Source: WHSW01 sp963729075 (lineage in GTDB: Bacteria > Actinomycetota > Thermoleophilia > Solirubrobacterales > 70-9). From it: 64,000 nucleotides of DNA. The stretch is taken from assembly GCA_963729075.1 (NCBI GenBank), contig CAVSMU010000011.1, positions 121,992-185,991 of the forward strand. Direction: 5' to 3'. Made by a program: the position numbers and the translations under genes. This document shows, piece by piece, positions 25,365 through 33,822 of this stretch; the first letter of the stretch is position 1; every line of letters begins with the position of its first letter. Below the pieces are notes generated by a model. It did not search any database. It had not been told where the DNA came from and saw nothing but the letters and a program-made list of their open reading frames with translations.

Positions 25365-26324
25365 TCAGTCGGTTCCGAAGGCTTGGCCGAAGAACGCGAT
25401 CGCCTGGGCAATCGCGGCGCGCGCAGCGTTGGTCTTGCTGAGCGGGTTGAGCATCATGAAGTCGTGATGGACGCCGTCGTAGCGGACGGTCGTGACGGGG
25501 ACACCGGCCAATCGGAGCTTGGCGGCGTACGCCTCCCCCTCGTCGCGCAGCACGTCGGCCTCATCGACCAGCAGCAGGGTCGGGGGCAGTCCTCGTAGTT
25601 GCTCGATCGTGGCGTGGTTCGGTGACGCGGTGATCTCGGAGCGCTGCGTCGGGTCGGCGATGTAGGCGTCCCAGAACCACTCCATCGCTTTCGCGGTCAG
25701 GAAGTAACCCTCTACGAACTGCTCGTACGAGCCCGTGTCCATCGCGGCGTCGGTGACCGGGTAATACATCTGGGCGTGGACGAACTTGACGTCGTCGCGC
25801 TCCTTAGCCATCAACGTCAGCGCGGCGGTCATATTGCCGCCGACCGAGTCGCCGGCGACCGCGATGCGGCTTGCGTCGAGGCCGTTGGAGGCGCCTTCGC
25901 GGACGATCCATTGCGCCGTGGCGTACCCCTGCTCGATCGCCACCGGGTAGCGGGCCTCGGGCGAGTTGGGGTATTCGACGAACGCGAGCGCCGCGTTCGA
26001 GCCGACCGCCAGCTCGCGCACCAGGCGGTCGTGGGTGCCGGCGTTGCCGAGCACCCAGCCGCCGCCGTGCATGTAGAGGATCACCGGAAGCACGCCGCCG
26101 GCGCCCTGTGGCTTGATGACCCGCACCCGCGCGTCTCCGACGTCGGCGGGCACGGTGATCCACTCCTCGTCGATCGGCAGCTTCTCCACGGGCTCCGCCT
26201 GAACGTCGTCGAGCACCTTGCGGGCGTCCGGATAGTCCAGCTCGTAGATGAGCGGCGGTGTCGAGGTCGCGTCCGCGAACTCCTGCGCGGCGGGCTCGAG
26301 AACCACCTTGGTCTGAACGGACAT
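25365..26324 (-). CDS. Alpha/beta hydrolase, hormone-sensitive-lipase-type esterase
   Basis: A 319-residue esterase of the HSL/bacterial family IV. The oxyanion HGGGW is in YMHGGGWVLG, the nucleophile Ser in GDSVGGN, the acid in LVDEADVLRDEG and the His in DGVHHDFMML. ATG 26324 is preceded by GAAGGAGCAACGCG (minus strand). It probably hydrolyses small esters; the substrate is unknown. Confidence 0.9.
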   Translation of the reverse strand: MSVQTKVVLEPAAQEFADATSTPPLIYELDYPDARKVLDDVQAEPVEKLPIDEEWITVPADVGDARVRVIKPQGAGGVLPVILYMHGGGWVLGNAGTHDRLVRELAVGSNAALAFVEYPNSPEARYPVAIEQGYATAQWIVREGASNGLDASRIAVAGDSVGGNMTAALTLMAKERDDVKFVHAQMYYPVTDAAMDTGSYEQFVEGYFLTAKAMEWFWDAYIADPTQRSEITASPNHATIEQLRGLPPTLLLVDEADVLRDEGEAYAAKLRLAGVPVTTVRYDGVHHDFMMLNPLSKTNAARAAIAQAIAFFGQAFGTD

Positions 26325-26369
26325 CGCGTTGCTCCTTCCCCGGTCGAGTAGTGACCGAGCTTGTGGTGT

Positions 26370-26465
26370 TCAGAGGAGTTGTTCGATCGTGATCGTTAGC
26401 GAGCGAATTCGGCGCCCGGTGGCGTGGTAGACGGCGTTCGCGACCGCGTCTCCGATACCGAGAGT
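26370..26465 (-). pseudogene. 3' remnant of a xanthine dehydrogenase-family molybdenum subunit
   Basis: The minus-strand frame ending TGA at 26370 reads LGIGDAVANAVYHATGRRIR followed by SLTITIEQLL, the characteristic C-terminus of xanthine dehydrogenase/aldehyde oxidoreductase large subunits. The preceding 100 bases show the same gene in a shifted frame (EQITGRGTKRIANATL), then similarity ends. The remaining thousands of bases of the gene are absent. Confidence 0.65.
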
Positions 26466-26865
26466 GTCGCGTTCGCGATGCGCTTGGTCCCGCGGCCGGT
26501 GATCTGCTCCTCGAGCAGTGCCTGGAGTGATCTAGTGCCAACTACCGCCTTCCCGAACGACCGTACACCCGCTCGCGAGCGGGAGCAACCGTCTCGCCGG
26601 TGGTAGGTCTCGGCGACAGATCGCCGGCGGTCGCCGCCCGTCTACTACTCCGAGAATGCCCGCACGTCGAACGAGGCGTTTCCCAGACGCCTACCCGTCT
26701 CCAGAGACGGGCACCTGCAAGAGCCGAGCGAGACGCTCGCTCGTCGCGCGAAGGACCGGTGACCGAGTCGCCACGGCCCGGCTGCTGGTGGTTGTCCGCT
26801 CGCGAGTAGCTCCGGTGTTGAGATGAGATGCTCAAGCCGACTGAGGCGAAAACAGAGGAGGGCCG
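26466..26865. other. Non-coding stretch with three hairpins upstream of the Csp-like gene
   Basis: No credible gene. It holds the palindrome CCGCTCGCGAGCGG (26571-26584), an 8-bp stem CCCGTCTC/GAGACGGG (26694-26711) and a 7-bp stem GAGCGAG/CTCGCTC (26726-26742). These may end transcription from either side or belong to the leader of the copper-storage-like gene. Confidence 0.45.
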
Positions 26866-27276
26866 ATGGCCACCGCAACTGACGTATCCGAGCTACTCAC
26901 GACCCACCCGCGGCCGAGCGAGGTCGACCGCCAGGCGCTCGCCCGATGCATCGCCGAGTGCTACGACTGCGCTCGCAGCTGCACGATCTGCGTGGACGCC
27001 AACCTCGCCGAGGAAGACGTCGCTGAGATGCGGCGGTGCATTCGCCTCTGCCTGGACTGCGCCGACGTCTGCATCGCGACCGGACGCATGGTCAGCCGCC
27101 AGACGGAATACGAGCCGGAGACCGCGCGGGCGGAGGTCGAGAGCTGCCGCCAATCCTGCTCGACCTGCGGCGAGGAGTGCGAGCGCCACGCCCAGCATCA
27201 TGAGCATTGCCGGCTCTGCGCTGAAAGCTGCCGCCGTTGCGAGGCAGCCTGCGCCGCCCTGCTCGAGGCGATCTGA
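26866..27276 (+). CDS. Four-helix-bundle copper storage (Csp)-like protein
   Basis: A 136-residue cytosolic protein with 17 or more cysteines spaced along four helices (CIAECYDCARSCTICVD, CIRLCLDCADVC, SCRQSCSTCGEECERH, HCRLCAESCRRCEAAC). This is the pattern of Csp3-type proteins, which fill a helix bundle with many Cu(I) ions. There is no signal peptide, as in Csp3. ATG 26866 follows GAGGAGGGCCG. No copper regulator is adjacent. Confidence 0.88.
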   Translation: MATATDVSELLTTHPRPSEVDRQALARCIAECYDCARSCTICVDANLAEEDVAEMRRCIRLCLDCADVCIATGRMVSRQTEYEPETARAEVESCRQSCSTCGEECERHAQHHEHCRLCAESCRRCEAACAALLEAI

Positions 27277-27299
27277 CTTCTCCTGGAGGAGGAGCTGGG

Positions 27300-27480
27300 A
27301 GAGCGGGTCGCACGGCCCACCCGTTGCCGTCCGGGTCTGCGAAGAAGCAGAAGCGTGAGCCGGGAGAGAGCCGTCGCGCCCCGGATCGAGCAGGGCCGCG
27401 AGCGGAGCGGACGAGTCCGACGGCCCAGAGTTGAGGCCAGGGGGGCGGACCAGGGTGATCACTGGCGCGAAGGCGCGGCC
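27300..27480 (-). pseudogene. Remnant of a glyoxalase/VOC-family gene
   Basis: On the minus strand GSRFCFFADPDGNGWAV (about 27311-27361) is the C-terminal signature of VOC proteins. Upstream in another frame is GRAFAPVITLVRPPG. The two are joined only by a frameshift and the N-terminal half is absent. Two unlike stretches of family text in different frames support decay. Confidence 0.5.
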
Positions 27481-27551
27481 GTCGCGCGACGCTGCCCCTG
27501 GCAATTCGAGTGCGCCGCTGTCACGCGCCGCCACGAGCGTCAGGAGAAAAG

Positions 27552-28772
27552 ATGTCTGCTGAGAGCACCAGGACCGCCGCCGCGCCGTCCACCGGGTCGG
27601 ACGGGGCCGAGATCCGCCCGTTCAATGTCGAGGTCTCGGAAGCGGAGCTCACCGACCTGCGCAGCCGGATCAACGCGACGAGGTGGCCCGATCGGGAGAC
27701 GGACCCCTCCCAGGGCGTGCGGCTGGACACGATCCAGGCACTGGCCGCGTATTGGGCAACGGACTACGACTGGCGCAAGTTCGAGGAGCGCTTCGCAGCC
27801 CTACCTCACTACATCACCGAGATCGATGGGGCCGACATCCACTTCATCCACGTGCGCTCGGAGCACGAGGACGCGTTGCCGCTCATCGTCACGCACGGGT
27901 GGCCGGGCTCCACCGTCGAGCAGCTGAAGCTCATCGTTCCGCTCACCGATCCCACGGCGCACGGCGCGAGCGCGTCGGACGCCTTCCATCTCGTGATCCC
28001 TTCACTGCCGGGCCACGGGTTCTCGGAGAAGCCGACCGAGACCGGCTGGGACCCGATTCGCATAGCGCGTGCGTGGGTCGTACTGATGGAGCGCCTCGGA
28101 TACGACCGCTACGTGGCGCAGGGCGGCGACTGGGGCAATGCCGTCTCCGAGCAGCTGGCGCTGCTCAAGCCCCCGGGACTGCTGGGCATCCACACCAACA
28201 TGCCGGCGACGGTTCCGCCAGACGTATCGAAGGCGCTCGCGTCCGGCGGCCCGGAGCCGTCGGGTCTGTCGGACGAGGAGAAGAATGCCTACGAGATCCT
28301 GAAGGACTTTTTTGCGACCGGCGTCGGGTACGCCAACGAAATGGCGAACCGCCCGCAGACGCTTTACGGCATCGCGGACTCACCCGTCGGATTGGCGGCG
28401 TGGATGCTCGATCACGATGTCCGCAGCTACGAGCTCATCGAACGGGCTTTCGTCGGGCAGCCGGGCGGCCTTTCACGAGACGATGTGCTCGACAACGTCA
28501 CGCACTATTGGCTGACGAACACGGGCATCTCCTCGGCGCGCCTCTATTGGGAGAGCCACCTCGCCTTCTTCGACGTCAAGGGGGTGGAGATCCCGGTCGG
28601 CGTGACCGTCTTCCCCGATGAGCTCTATCCGGCACCGCGGAGCTGGGCTGAGAGGGCGTATCCGAGGCTCATCCACTACGACCGGGTCGCCGAGGGGGGC
28701 CACTTCGCGGCGTGGGAGCAGCCCGAGATCCTCTCCGCAGAGCTCAGAGCGACCTTCCGCGTATTGCGCTGA
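27552..28772 (+). CDS. Epoxide hydrolase (EHN domain, alpha/beta hydrolase)
   Basis: A 406-residue epoxide hydrolase: N-terminal EHN domain (PFNVEVSEAELTDLRSRI), then THGWPGS (oxyanion), nucleophile Asp in QGGDWGN, and the final His in EGGHFAAWEQP. It opens epoxides to diols. ATG 27552 is preceded by CAGGAGAAAAG. A degraded 3' copy lies 6 kb upstream at 21372-21714 with over 80 % identity by eye, so the gene was duplicated locally. An MFS exporter follows after 54 bases. Confidence 0.92.
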   Translation: MSAESTRTAAAPSTGSDGAEIRPFNVEVSEAELTDLRSRINATRWPDRETDPSQGVRLDTIQALAAYWATDYDWRKFEERFAALPHYITEIDGADIHFIHVRSEHEDALPLIVTHGWPGSTVEQLKLIVPLTDPTAHGASASDAFHLVIPSLPGHGFSEKPTETGWDPIRIARAWVVLMERLGYDRYVAQGGDWGNAVSEQLALLKPPGLLGIHTNMPATVPPDVSKALASGGPEPSGLSDEEKNAYEILKDFFATGVGYANEMANRPQTLYGIADSPVGLAAWMLDHDVRSYELIERAFVGQPGGLSRDDVLDNVTHYWLTNTGISSARLYWESHLAFFDVKGVEIPVGVTVFPDELYPAPRSWAERAYPRLIHYDRVAEGGHFAAWEQPEILSAELRATFRVLR

Positions 28773-28826
28773 CTGGTCCGCGTCGGCTCGCATCCCGACG
28801 CCCGAAGCCCTGAGATGCTGTGATCG

Positions 28827-30398
28827 ATGGCGGAGAGCGCTGCCGTGGACCGGCTCGCGAGCGCGGAGGGAATCACCTTCGAGAGCTCACGCGGCCGCTG
28901 GGTGCTTGGGGTTTCCGTGCTTGGGTCCGGCATCGCCTTTCTCGACGGCACGGTGGTCAACGTTGCTCTCCCCGCGATCGGCCGCGACTTGGGCGCCTCG
29001 ACCAGCTCACTGCAATGGATCGTCAACGGGTACCTGCTCACCCTCGCGTCACTGATCCTGCTCGGCGGATCGCTCGGCGACCGCCACGGACGCCGGCGGA
29101 TCTTCATGGTCGGCGTCGCCGTGTTCACCGGCGCGTCGCTGTTGTGCGCGCTGGCCCCGACGCCTGAGCTGCTCATCGCCGCAAGGCTCGTGCAGGGGGT
29201 CGGCGGCGCCCTGCTGACGCCCGGAAGCCTGGCGATGATCGAATCCAGCTTCCGCCCGGTCGACCGCGCTCGGGCGATCGGTGCCTGGTCTGGCCTCGGC
29301 GCCGTGGCGGCGGCCCTCGGGCCACTGCTCGGTGGCTATCTGGTCGAGGCCGTGTCGTGGCGAGCGATCTTCCTGATCAACCTCCCGCTCGGCCTGCTGG
29401 TCATTCTGATGGCTGCCCGTCACGTACCCGAGACTCGCGATCCCACTGCCCACGGGCGCCTCGACTTCCGCGGCGCCAGCCTCGCCGCCCTGGGTCTGGG
29501 TGGAACGACCTATGCGCTGATCGAGGGTCCGGGCGAGGGCCTCTCGCCATCGATCGTGCTCGCGGGACTCGGCGGGATCGTCGCCCTCGTCGCCTTCATT
29601 CTCGCCGAGCGCCGCAGCGCGAACCCGATGATGCCCCTGGGACTGTTCAGCTCGCGGCAGTTCAGCGCCGCCAACGTAGTCACCTTCGTCGTCTACACGG
29701 CGCTCGGCGGTTTCTTCTTCCTCTTCGTCGCCTACCTGCAGATCTCGCTCGGCTACTCGCCGATCGCTGCCGGCGCCGCGTCGCTTCCCGTGACGGCGCT
29801 GATGCTCACGCTATCGGCGCGCGCGGGCGCCCTCGCGCAGCGCATCGGGCCCCGGATCCCGCTCAGCGTGGGGCCGCTGGTGATCGCGCTCGGCCTGCTG
29901 TTGATGACCGCGATCGAGCCCGGGGACAGCTACGTCTCGAGCGTGCTGCCGAGCCTACTCGTGTTCGGATTCGGCCTTGCGCTCGTCGTGGCGCCGGTGA
30001 CGGCGACCGTGCTCGCGGCGGCCGACGCTCGTCACTCCGGCATCGCGTCGGGGATCAACAACGCGGTCTCACGGGTCGCCAGCCTGCTCGCGGTCGCGGT
30101 CCTACCGCTGATCGCGGGGCTCACGGGCGAGTCCTTCTACGACCCGGAGGCCCTGGCCGACGGGTTCCAGATCTCGATGATGGTCTGCGCCGGACTCGCT
30201 GTGCTCGGAGGCATCCTCGCCTGGCTCACGATCAGCGACGACGTACTCGAGGCCGAGCCGGAGGCCGGCGGCGATACCCCACATCGGCTGGCGACGGACT
30301 ACACGTGCCCGGTTTCGGGTGCTCCGCTTCGCCCGGCCCGCGAGGCCGAGTGCCGCCCGATCTCAGTCGCTCCGCGCGCGCCACGGCAAGGGACGTAG
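28827..30398 (+). CDS. MFS drug exporter, DHA2 (EmrB/QacA) family
   Basis: A 523-residue transporter with 14 predicted helices. It has the family motif A GGSLGDRHGRRRIFMVG and motif C-like ARLVQGVGGALLTPGSLAMI. The C-terminal ~45 residues are hydrophilic, ending in a Pro/Arg-rich tail. It uses the proton gradient to pump drugs or metabolites out. It probably forms a unit with the epoxide hydrolase 54 bases upstream. Confidence 0.92.
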   Translation: MAESAAVDRLASAEGITFESSRGRWVLGVSVLGSGIAFLDGTVVNVALPAIGRDLGASTSSLQWIVNGYLLTLASLILLGGSLGDRHGRRRIFMVGVAVFTGASLLCALAPTPELLIAARLVQGVGGALLTPGSLAMIESSFRPVDRARAIGAWSGLGAVAAALGPLLGGYLVEAVSWRAIFLINLPLGLLVILMAARHVPETRDPTAHGRLDFRGASLAALGLGGTTYALIEGPGEGLSPSIVLAGLGGIVALVAFILAERRSANPMMPLGLFSSRQFSAANVVTFVVYTALGGFFFLFVAYLQISLGYSPIAAGAASLPVTALMLTLSARAGALAQRIGPRIPLSVGPLVIALGLLLMTAIEPGDSYVSSVLPSLLVFGFGLALVVAPVTATVLAAADARHSGIASGINNAVSRVASLLAVAVLPLIAGLTGESFYDPEALADGFQISMMVCAGLAVLGGILAWLTISDDVLEAEPEAGGDTPHRLATDYTCPVSGAPLRPAREAECRPISVAPRAPRQGT

Positions 30399-30564
30399 TT
30401 CCTCGGCAATCGCCCGGGCTCCCGACGCTTCGTAGCGACCCGCCCAACGGTCGAGCCACTCGTCGTCGTCCAAGGGTCCTCCCCCGCCCACGCGTGCACG
30501 AGCGGGCGTGGGCATCACGTGAGACGATCGGCCGCGAGCATCCATCACCAGAAGGGAGACCACG

Positions 30565-31311
30565 ATGGCCGCCAAGCTTCTCGCCCACCTCCGCCAGCAG
30601 TGGATCGCGGTGATCGCGCTTCTCCTTGTGCTGACCGGTGGTACGGCCTACGCCCTCGACGGCTCCAACACGGTCTTTACCGACGACATCGTCAACGGCG
30701 ATGTGAAGGTGGCCGACATCGGCCAGGGGGCCGTCGCCACCGACGAGCTCGCCAACAACCAGGTCACGGCGTCTGACATCGGCGATGGCGAGGTGAAGAG
30801 CGCCGATGTCGCCAACGGCCAGGTGCTCGGCGCCGACATCGGCGCGGGCGAAGTCAAGAGCGGCAACGTCGCAAACGACAACCTCACCGGCGGCGACATC
30901 GCTCCCAACTCGCTCAAGGGTGCCGACATCGACGAGGGGACGCTCGACATCGGGGATACGGCGCGGGCTTATGCCGAAATGCCTTCCGACTTCTGTGCGC
31001 CTCCCGACACGGACTGCCCCTTCTTCGATTCGAAGGGGGTTTCGAGCATCATCCGGACCGATGTCGGCCAGTACTGCGTTCTCGCGCCCGGCATCGACGC
31101 CGAAGAGGTATCGGCGGCGGTGACGGTCGATTCGAGCGGGACCGCCAATCCACGGGGCAACGCCTCGGCGATGAGCAACGAGGGGTTTGAGTGCGGGCCA
31201 AGGCTCACGGGCTTTCGGGTGCGCACCGAGCGCCAGCCGGTCACCAGCTCGACCACGGTCGGACCGGCCGTCCCCGCCGATGACGTTGGGTTCACGATCG
31301 TGATCCCGTAG
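30565..31311 (+). CDS. Exported solenoid protein with nine 10-residue repeats (paralogue 1)
   Basis: A 248-residue protein: N-terminal helix (WIAVIALLLVLTGGTAYA) as signal or anchor, then from residue 41 to 130 nine exact decapeptides of the form D-(I/V/L)-x-x-(G/N)-x-(V/L)-x-x-x (DIVNGDVKVA, DIGQGAVATD, DIGDGEVKSA). A hydrophobic residue falls every five positions, as in pentapeptide-repeat beta-helices. The C-terminal 110 residues have four Cys (CAPPDTDC, QYCVLAP). ATG 30565 follows AAGGGAG. Probably a surface or wall protein. Two paralogues lie at 33.8-35.4 kb. Confidence 0.72.
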   Translation: MAAKLLAHLRQQWIAVIALLLVLTGGTAYALDGSNTVFTDDIVNGDVKVADIGQGAVATDELANNQVTASDIGDGEVKSADVANGQVLGADIGAGEVKSGNVANDNLTGGDIAPNSLKGADIDEGTLDIGDTARAYAEMPSDFCAPPDTDCPFFDSKGVSSIIRTDVGQYCVLAPGIDAEEVSAAVTVDSSGTANPRGNASAMSNEGFECGPRLTGFRVRTERQPVTSSTTVGPAVPADDVGFTIVIP

Positions 31312-31362
31312 GGGCGGCGGACAGCGGGGAGCGGACATCGGGCGGCCCGTCAGGGTCCCCGG

Positions 31363-31854
31363 TCACCTCGTGACCGCCCGCAACGGCTGTGGCTCGGGCT
31401 TCGAGTGCTCGACGGGCGGCTCAAGGGCACGCTCGATCAGCGGGAGGAACTCGTCCAGCCTGTACTGCTCGCCGCTCGGCCTTCTGAGGTCGAGCGACGG
31501 GGAGCGAGACTTGCCCGGCGAGCATCGGCCACTGTCGACCCACCTGCGAAGCGCCCGGACGCGCGCCCGGTCGACTTCGAGCTCGGCGAGCTTCGTTGCC
31601 GCCTTCCTGCTGCGCCCCCGGCCGCGCTCGCTCTCGTGGTCGAGCTTCGTCGTGTATTCCCCGCGGTGCTCCTCGATGGCCGCCCCGAGATCGCCCTCGG
31701 CGTCGGCGACGGCCTGCGCCAGCCCGGCGGCCTTTGCCGCGGCCTGCCCTGCGTCCTCGCGGGCCTTCGGGGTGGTCGGCTTCGGCTCCCGTTTGAGCCT
31801 GCGCCGTGCGCGATCGGCGGCATGGGCGCGGTGCCGCGCGCTCCGCCGCCTAGG
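31363..31854 (-). pseudogene. Truncated charged coiled-coil ORF interrupted by the IS element
   Basis: An open minus-strand frame with no start codon runs from the IS boundary to TGA at 31363. It has gene-like composition: AKAAGLAQAVADAEGDLGAA, RSRKAATKLAELEVDRARV and YRLDEFLPLIERALEPP. The first part is helix-rich and basic. The frame continues through the GCCTAGGC repeat into DNA on the far side of the IS (about 33075) before a stop. I read it as a gene split by the insertion; its family is unknown. Confidence 0.45.
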
Positions 31855-31912
31855 CTGAACTGACTCCGAGGTCTCCCGACAGGTTCGGGGGATCGATATC
31901 TGACTTCAAGGC

Positions 31913-31944
31913 GACGACCCCCGCCCGATCGGGCGGGGGTCGTC
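31913..31944. terminator. 32-bp perfect palindrome at the IS left end
   Basis: Arms GACGACCCCCGCCCG (31913-31927) and its complement (31930-31944) with AT between. It sits between the left inverted repeat and the transposase start, where it would block read-through transcription from neighbouring genes. Confidence 0.65.
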
Positions 31945-31993
31945 CGCCGTGCGACTCAGCCTCCTTGACGCCAATCAACGGAGAGGAGTCGCC

Positions 31994-32980
31994 GTGACCC
32001 AGGATGACGTGCTGTTCGGCTATCGCCTGCGGCTGTTCGCCCTGGCGGCCGAGATCGGGGTGCGCCCGGCCTGCCGCCAGATGGGCGTCCACCACTCGAC
32101 CTACTACCGCTGGAAGCCGATGGTCGAGCGCAACGGGCTTGAGATCCTGCGTCCTAGGGAGCGTCGGCGCCCGGTGATGCCTAACCAGCTGCCGGCGATG
32201 GTCGAGGAGCGGATCGTCGCCTTCTCGCTCGGCCACGCCGGGCTGGGCCCGAAGCGAATCGCGGCGCAGCTCGCGCGGTCCGAGTGGGGAGGGCTGCGGG
32301 TTTCACCCAACGGGGTCTGGAAGGTGCTTTGCCGCCACGGGCTCAACAGCCGCGCCAAGCGCCTCGCCCTGGTCGCCGGTCACCGCGCCCCCTACGAGCC
32401 GCCGCGCGAACCCGAGCCCGAGCCGCGCGTCGAGTCCCAGCGGCCGGGGGAGCTGGTCGGTCTCGACTGCTTCTTCGTCGGCCATCTGCACGGGACCAAG
32501 GGAGCGGTCTGGCAGCTGACCGCCTGCGACACCTACTCGTCGTTTGCTTGGGCAGAGCTCGTCGTCTGTCCAGCCGATAACCCGAAGGCGAGCCAGACCT
32601 CGGCACTCGCGAGGCGAGTGGCGCGCGAGCTAAAGGCCGCCGGTTGGCGCCTGGAGCGCGTGCTCACCGACAACGGCAACGAGTTCCGCGGGCTCGATTT
32701 CGGGCGCACGATCGCCGAGCTCGGCGCTACCCATACGCGGATCCGCGCCGGCAGACCGCAGACCAACGGCCATGTCGAGCGCCTTCACCGCACGATCCTC
32801 GAGGACTGTTGGCGCCCGGCCTTCGCCCGCTACCTGCAGGTTCGCCTCACGGGCCTTCGCCGCGAGCTCGAGGTCTTCGTCGACGACTACAACTTCCGCC
32901 GCGCCCACGACGGCAGGCATACCCGAGGTCGGGCTCCGGCCGACCTCGTCTACGGTGCTCGAAAGATGGAGCCGAGATGA
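31994..32980 (+). CDS. IS481-family DDE transposase
   Basis: A 328-residue transposase: N-terminal helix-turn-helix (FALAAEIGVRPACRQMGVHH, STYYRWK), then an RNase H-like core with D in VGLDCFFVGHL, D in VLTDNGNEF and E in NGHVERLHRTILE. The C-terminal FVDDYNFRRAHDGRHTRGRAP is typical. GTG 31994 follows GAGAGGAGTCGCC; a longer start at 31949 is possible. Confidence 0.9.
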   Translation: MTQDDVLFGYRLRLFALAAEIGVRPACRQMGVHHSTYYRWKPMVERNGLEILRPRERRRPVMPNQLPAMVEERIVAFSLGHAGLGPKRIAAQLARSEWGGLRVSPNGVWKVLCRHGLNSRAKRLALVAGHRAPYEPPREPEPEPRVESQRPGELVGLDCFFVGHLHGTKGAVWQLTACDTYSSFAWAELVVCPADNPKASQTSALARRVARELKAAGWRLERVLTDNGNEFRGLDFGRTIAELGATHTRIRAGRPQTNGHVERLHRTILEDCWRPAFARYLQVRLTGLRRELEVFVDDYNFRRAHDGRHTRGRAPADLVYGARKMEPR

Positions 32981-33178
32981 GCCGAAAGCGTCGGCATATC
33001 TCGGAGTCTGTTCAGCCTAGGCCGCCGGCCTGCCGGCCGTGGTGTCTCGCAACCCCGCGAGGAAACCCCCGGCCCGAGCTACCTACTCCCGCAGCCCGGC
33101 GGCTTCGAGGGCTACCGAGCAGACACCGGGCGAGGGGTGCCCCGCGCTGTGCCGTCGCTCGGCCTCTATCCCCCTTCG

Positions 33179-33619
33179 TCAGCGGATGAGGGAGAACCTA
33201 TCCAGCGACTTCGTTCCGGACTCATTCACGTTTTCGAACACCCACTTTCCGGCGACCCCGTTGAAGTCGCCGGAGCCGCCGGTGACGTTGAGCCTGGAGT
33301 CGCCGGGCCGAACGTTGCCCCGGTACTTGATGTCGCCAGAGCCACCACCGATCTCACCGTTGAGGTGAATGACTCCCCGGCACCTCAGGGTCTCGTGTGG
33401 CCGAATCTTGCACCGAGCGTGGTCACTCCCGACCCGGTCGTCGTGATTTCGTGGATCGTAGAGCCCGCCCCTGATCGTGAACACCTCTTGGTTCTGGAGC
33501 ACGTGGAAGCGCGCCTTTTCGAAAACCGTGAAGTGGTGATCGAACGAGCCGAAGGCCGCGACGGCGAGCGCGGCGCAGCCGAACGCCGCGACGACCGCGG
33601 CCAGGATGACCTTGCGCAT
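33179..33619 (-). CDS. Secreted beta-barrel-like protein (allene oxide cyclase/dirigent-like fold)
   Basis: A 146-residue exported protein with a signal peptide (to about residue 22). The ending GGSGDFNGVAGKWVFENV and the repeated V-T-G-G-S-G-D-F pattern resemble the AOC-barrel/dirigent group. ATG 33619 follows AGGAGAACTCC. Function unknown. Confidence 0.65.
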   Translation of the reverse strand: MRKVILAAVVAAFGCAALAVAAFGSFDHHFTVFEKARFHVLQNQEVFTIRGGLYDPRNHDDRVGSDHARCKIRPHETLRCRGVIHLNGEIGGGSGDIKYRGNVRPGDSRLNVTGGSGDFNGVAGKWVFENVNESGTKSLDRFSLIR

Positions 33620-33718
33620 GGAGTTCTCCTCTTTATCCAAGTGGTGGCTAAAGACGCTCGGAGCCGACCCTACCCGGCGCCGCCGAGCGGGTCAATCCGT
33701 CCGGCGCACTCCTGCACA

Positions 33719-33734
33719 TCGCCCGCGCAGTATC
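33719..33734 (-). promoter_or_regulatory. Orphan GATACTG module with a broken SnoaL start
   Basis: Minus strand: GATACTG (33728-33734), eight bases, then ATGTGCAGGAG. It matches the SnoaL module GCGAGATACTGCGCGGGC plus ATGTCGCAGGAG with one base lost. No SnoaL gene follows; it lies 100 bases upstream of the 33619 gene, which it may now drive. Confidence 0.5.
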
Positions 33735-33822
33735 TCGCCTGCGGGAGCACGGCATTTTTGCGCCGCCCAGACACGCGGTGAACGGGGGCCGAGCCCTAAG
33801 AACCCGTCCGGCCCCCGCGCCC

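Larger units (their letters stand above)
31856..33014. mobile_element. IS481-type insertion sequence (1159 bp) with inverted repeats and flanking 8-bp repeat
   Basis: 25-bp terminal inverted repeats at 31856-31880 (TGAACTGACTCCGAGG...) and 32990-33014 match at 21 of 25 positions. Both ends are bordered by GCCTAGGC (31848-31855 and 33015-33022), the probable target duplication. One transposase fills the inside. The repeats and intact gene suggest a recent insertion. Confidence 0.85.

Noticed and set aside
32981..33178. A continuing plus-strand gene after the transposase
   Set aside because: No family text and it includes the IS right end and its flank; frames are shadow-like.
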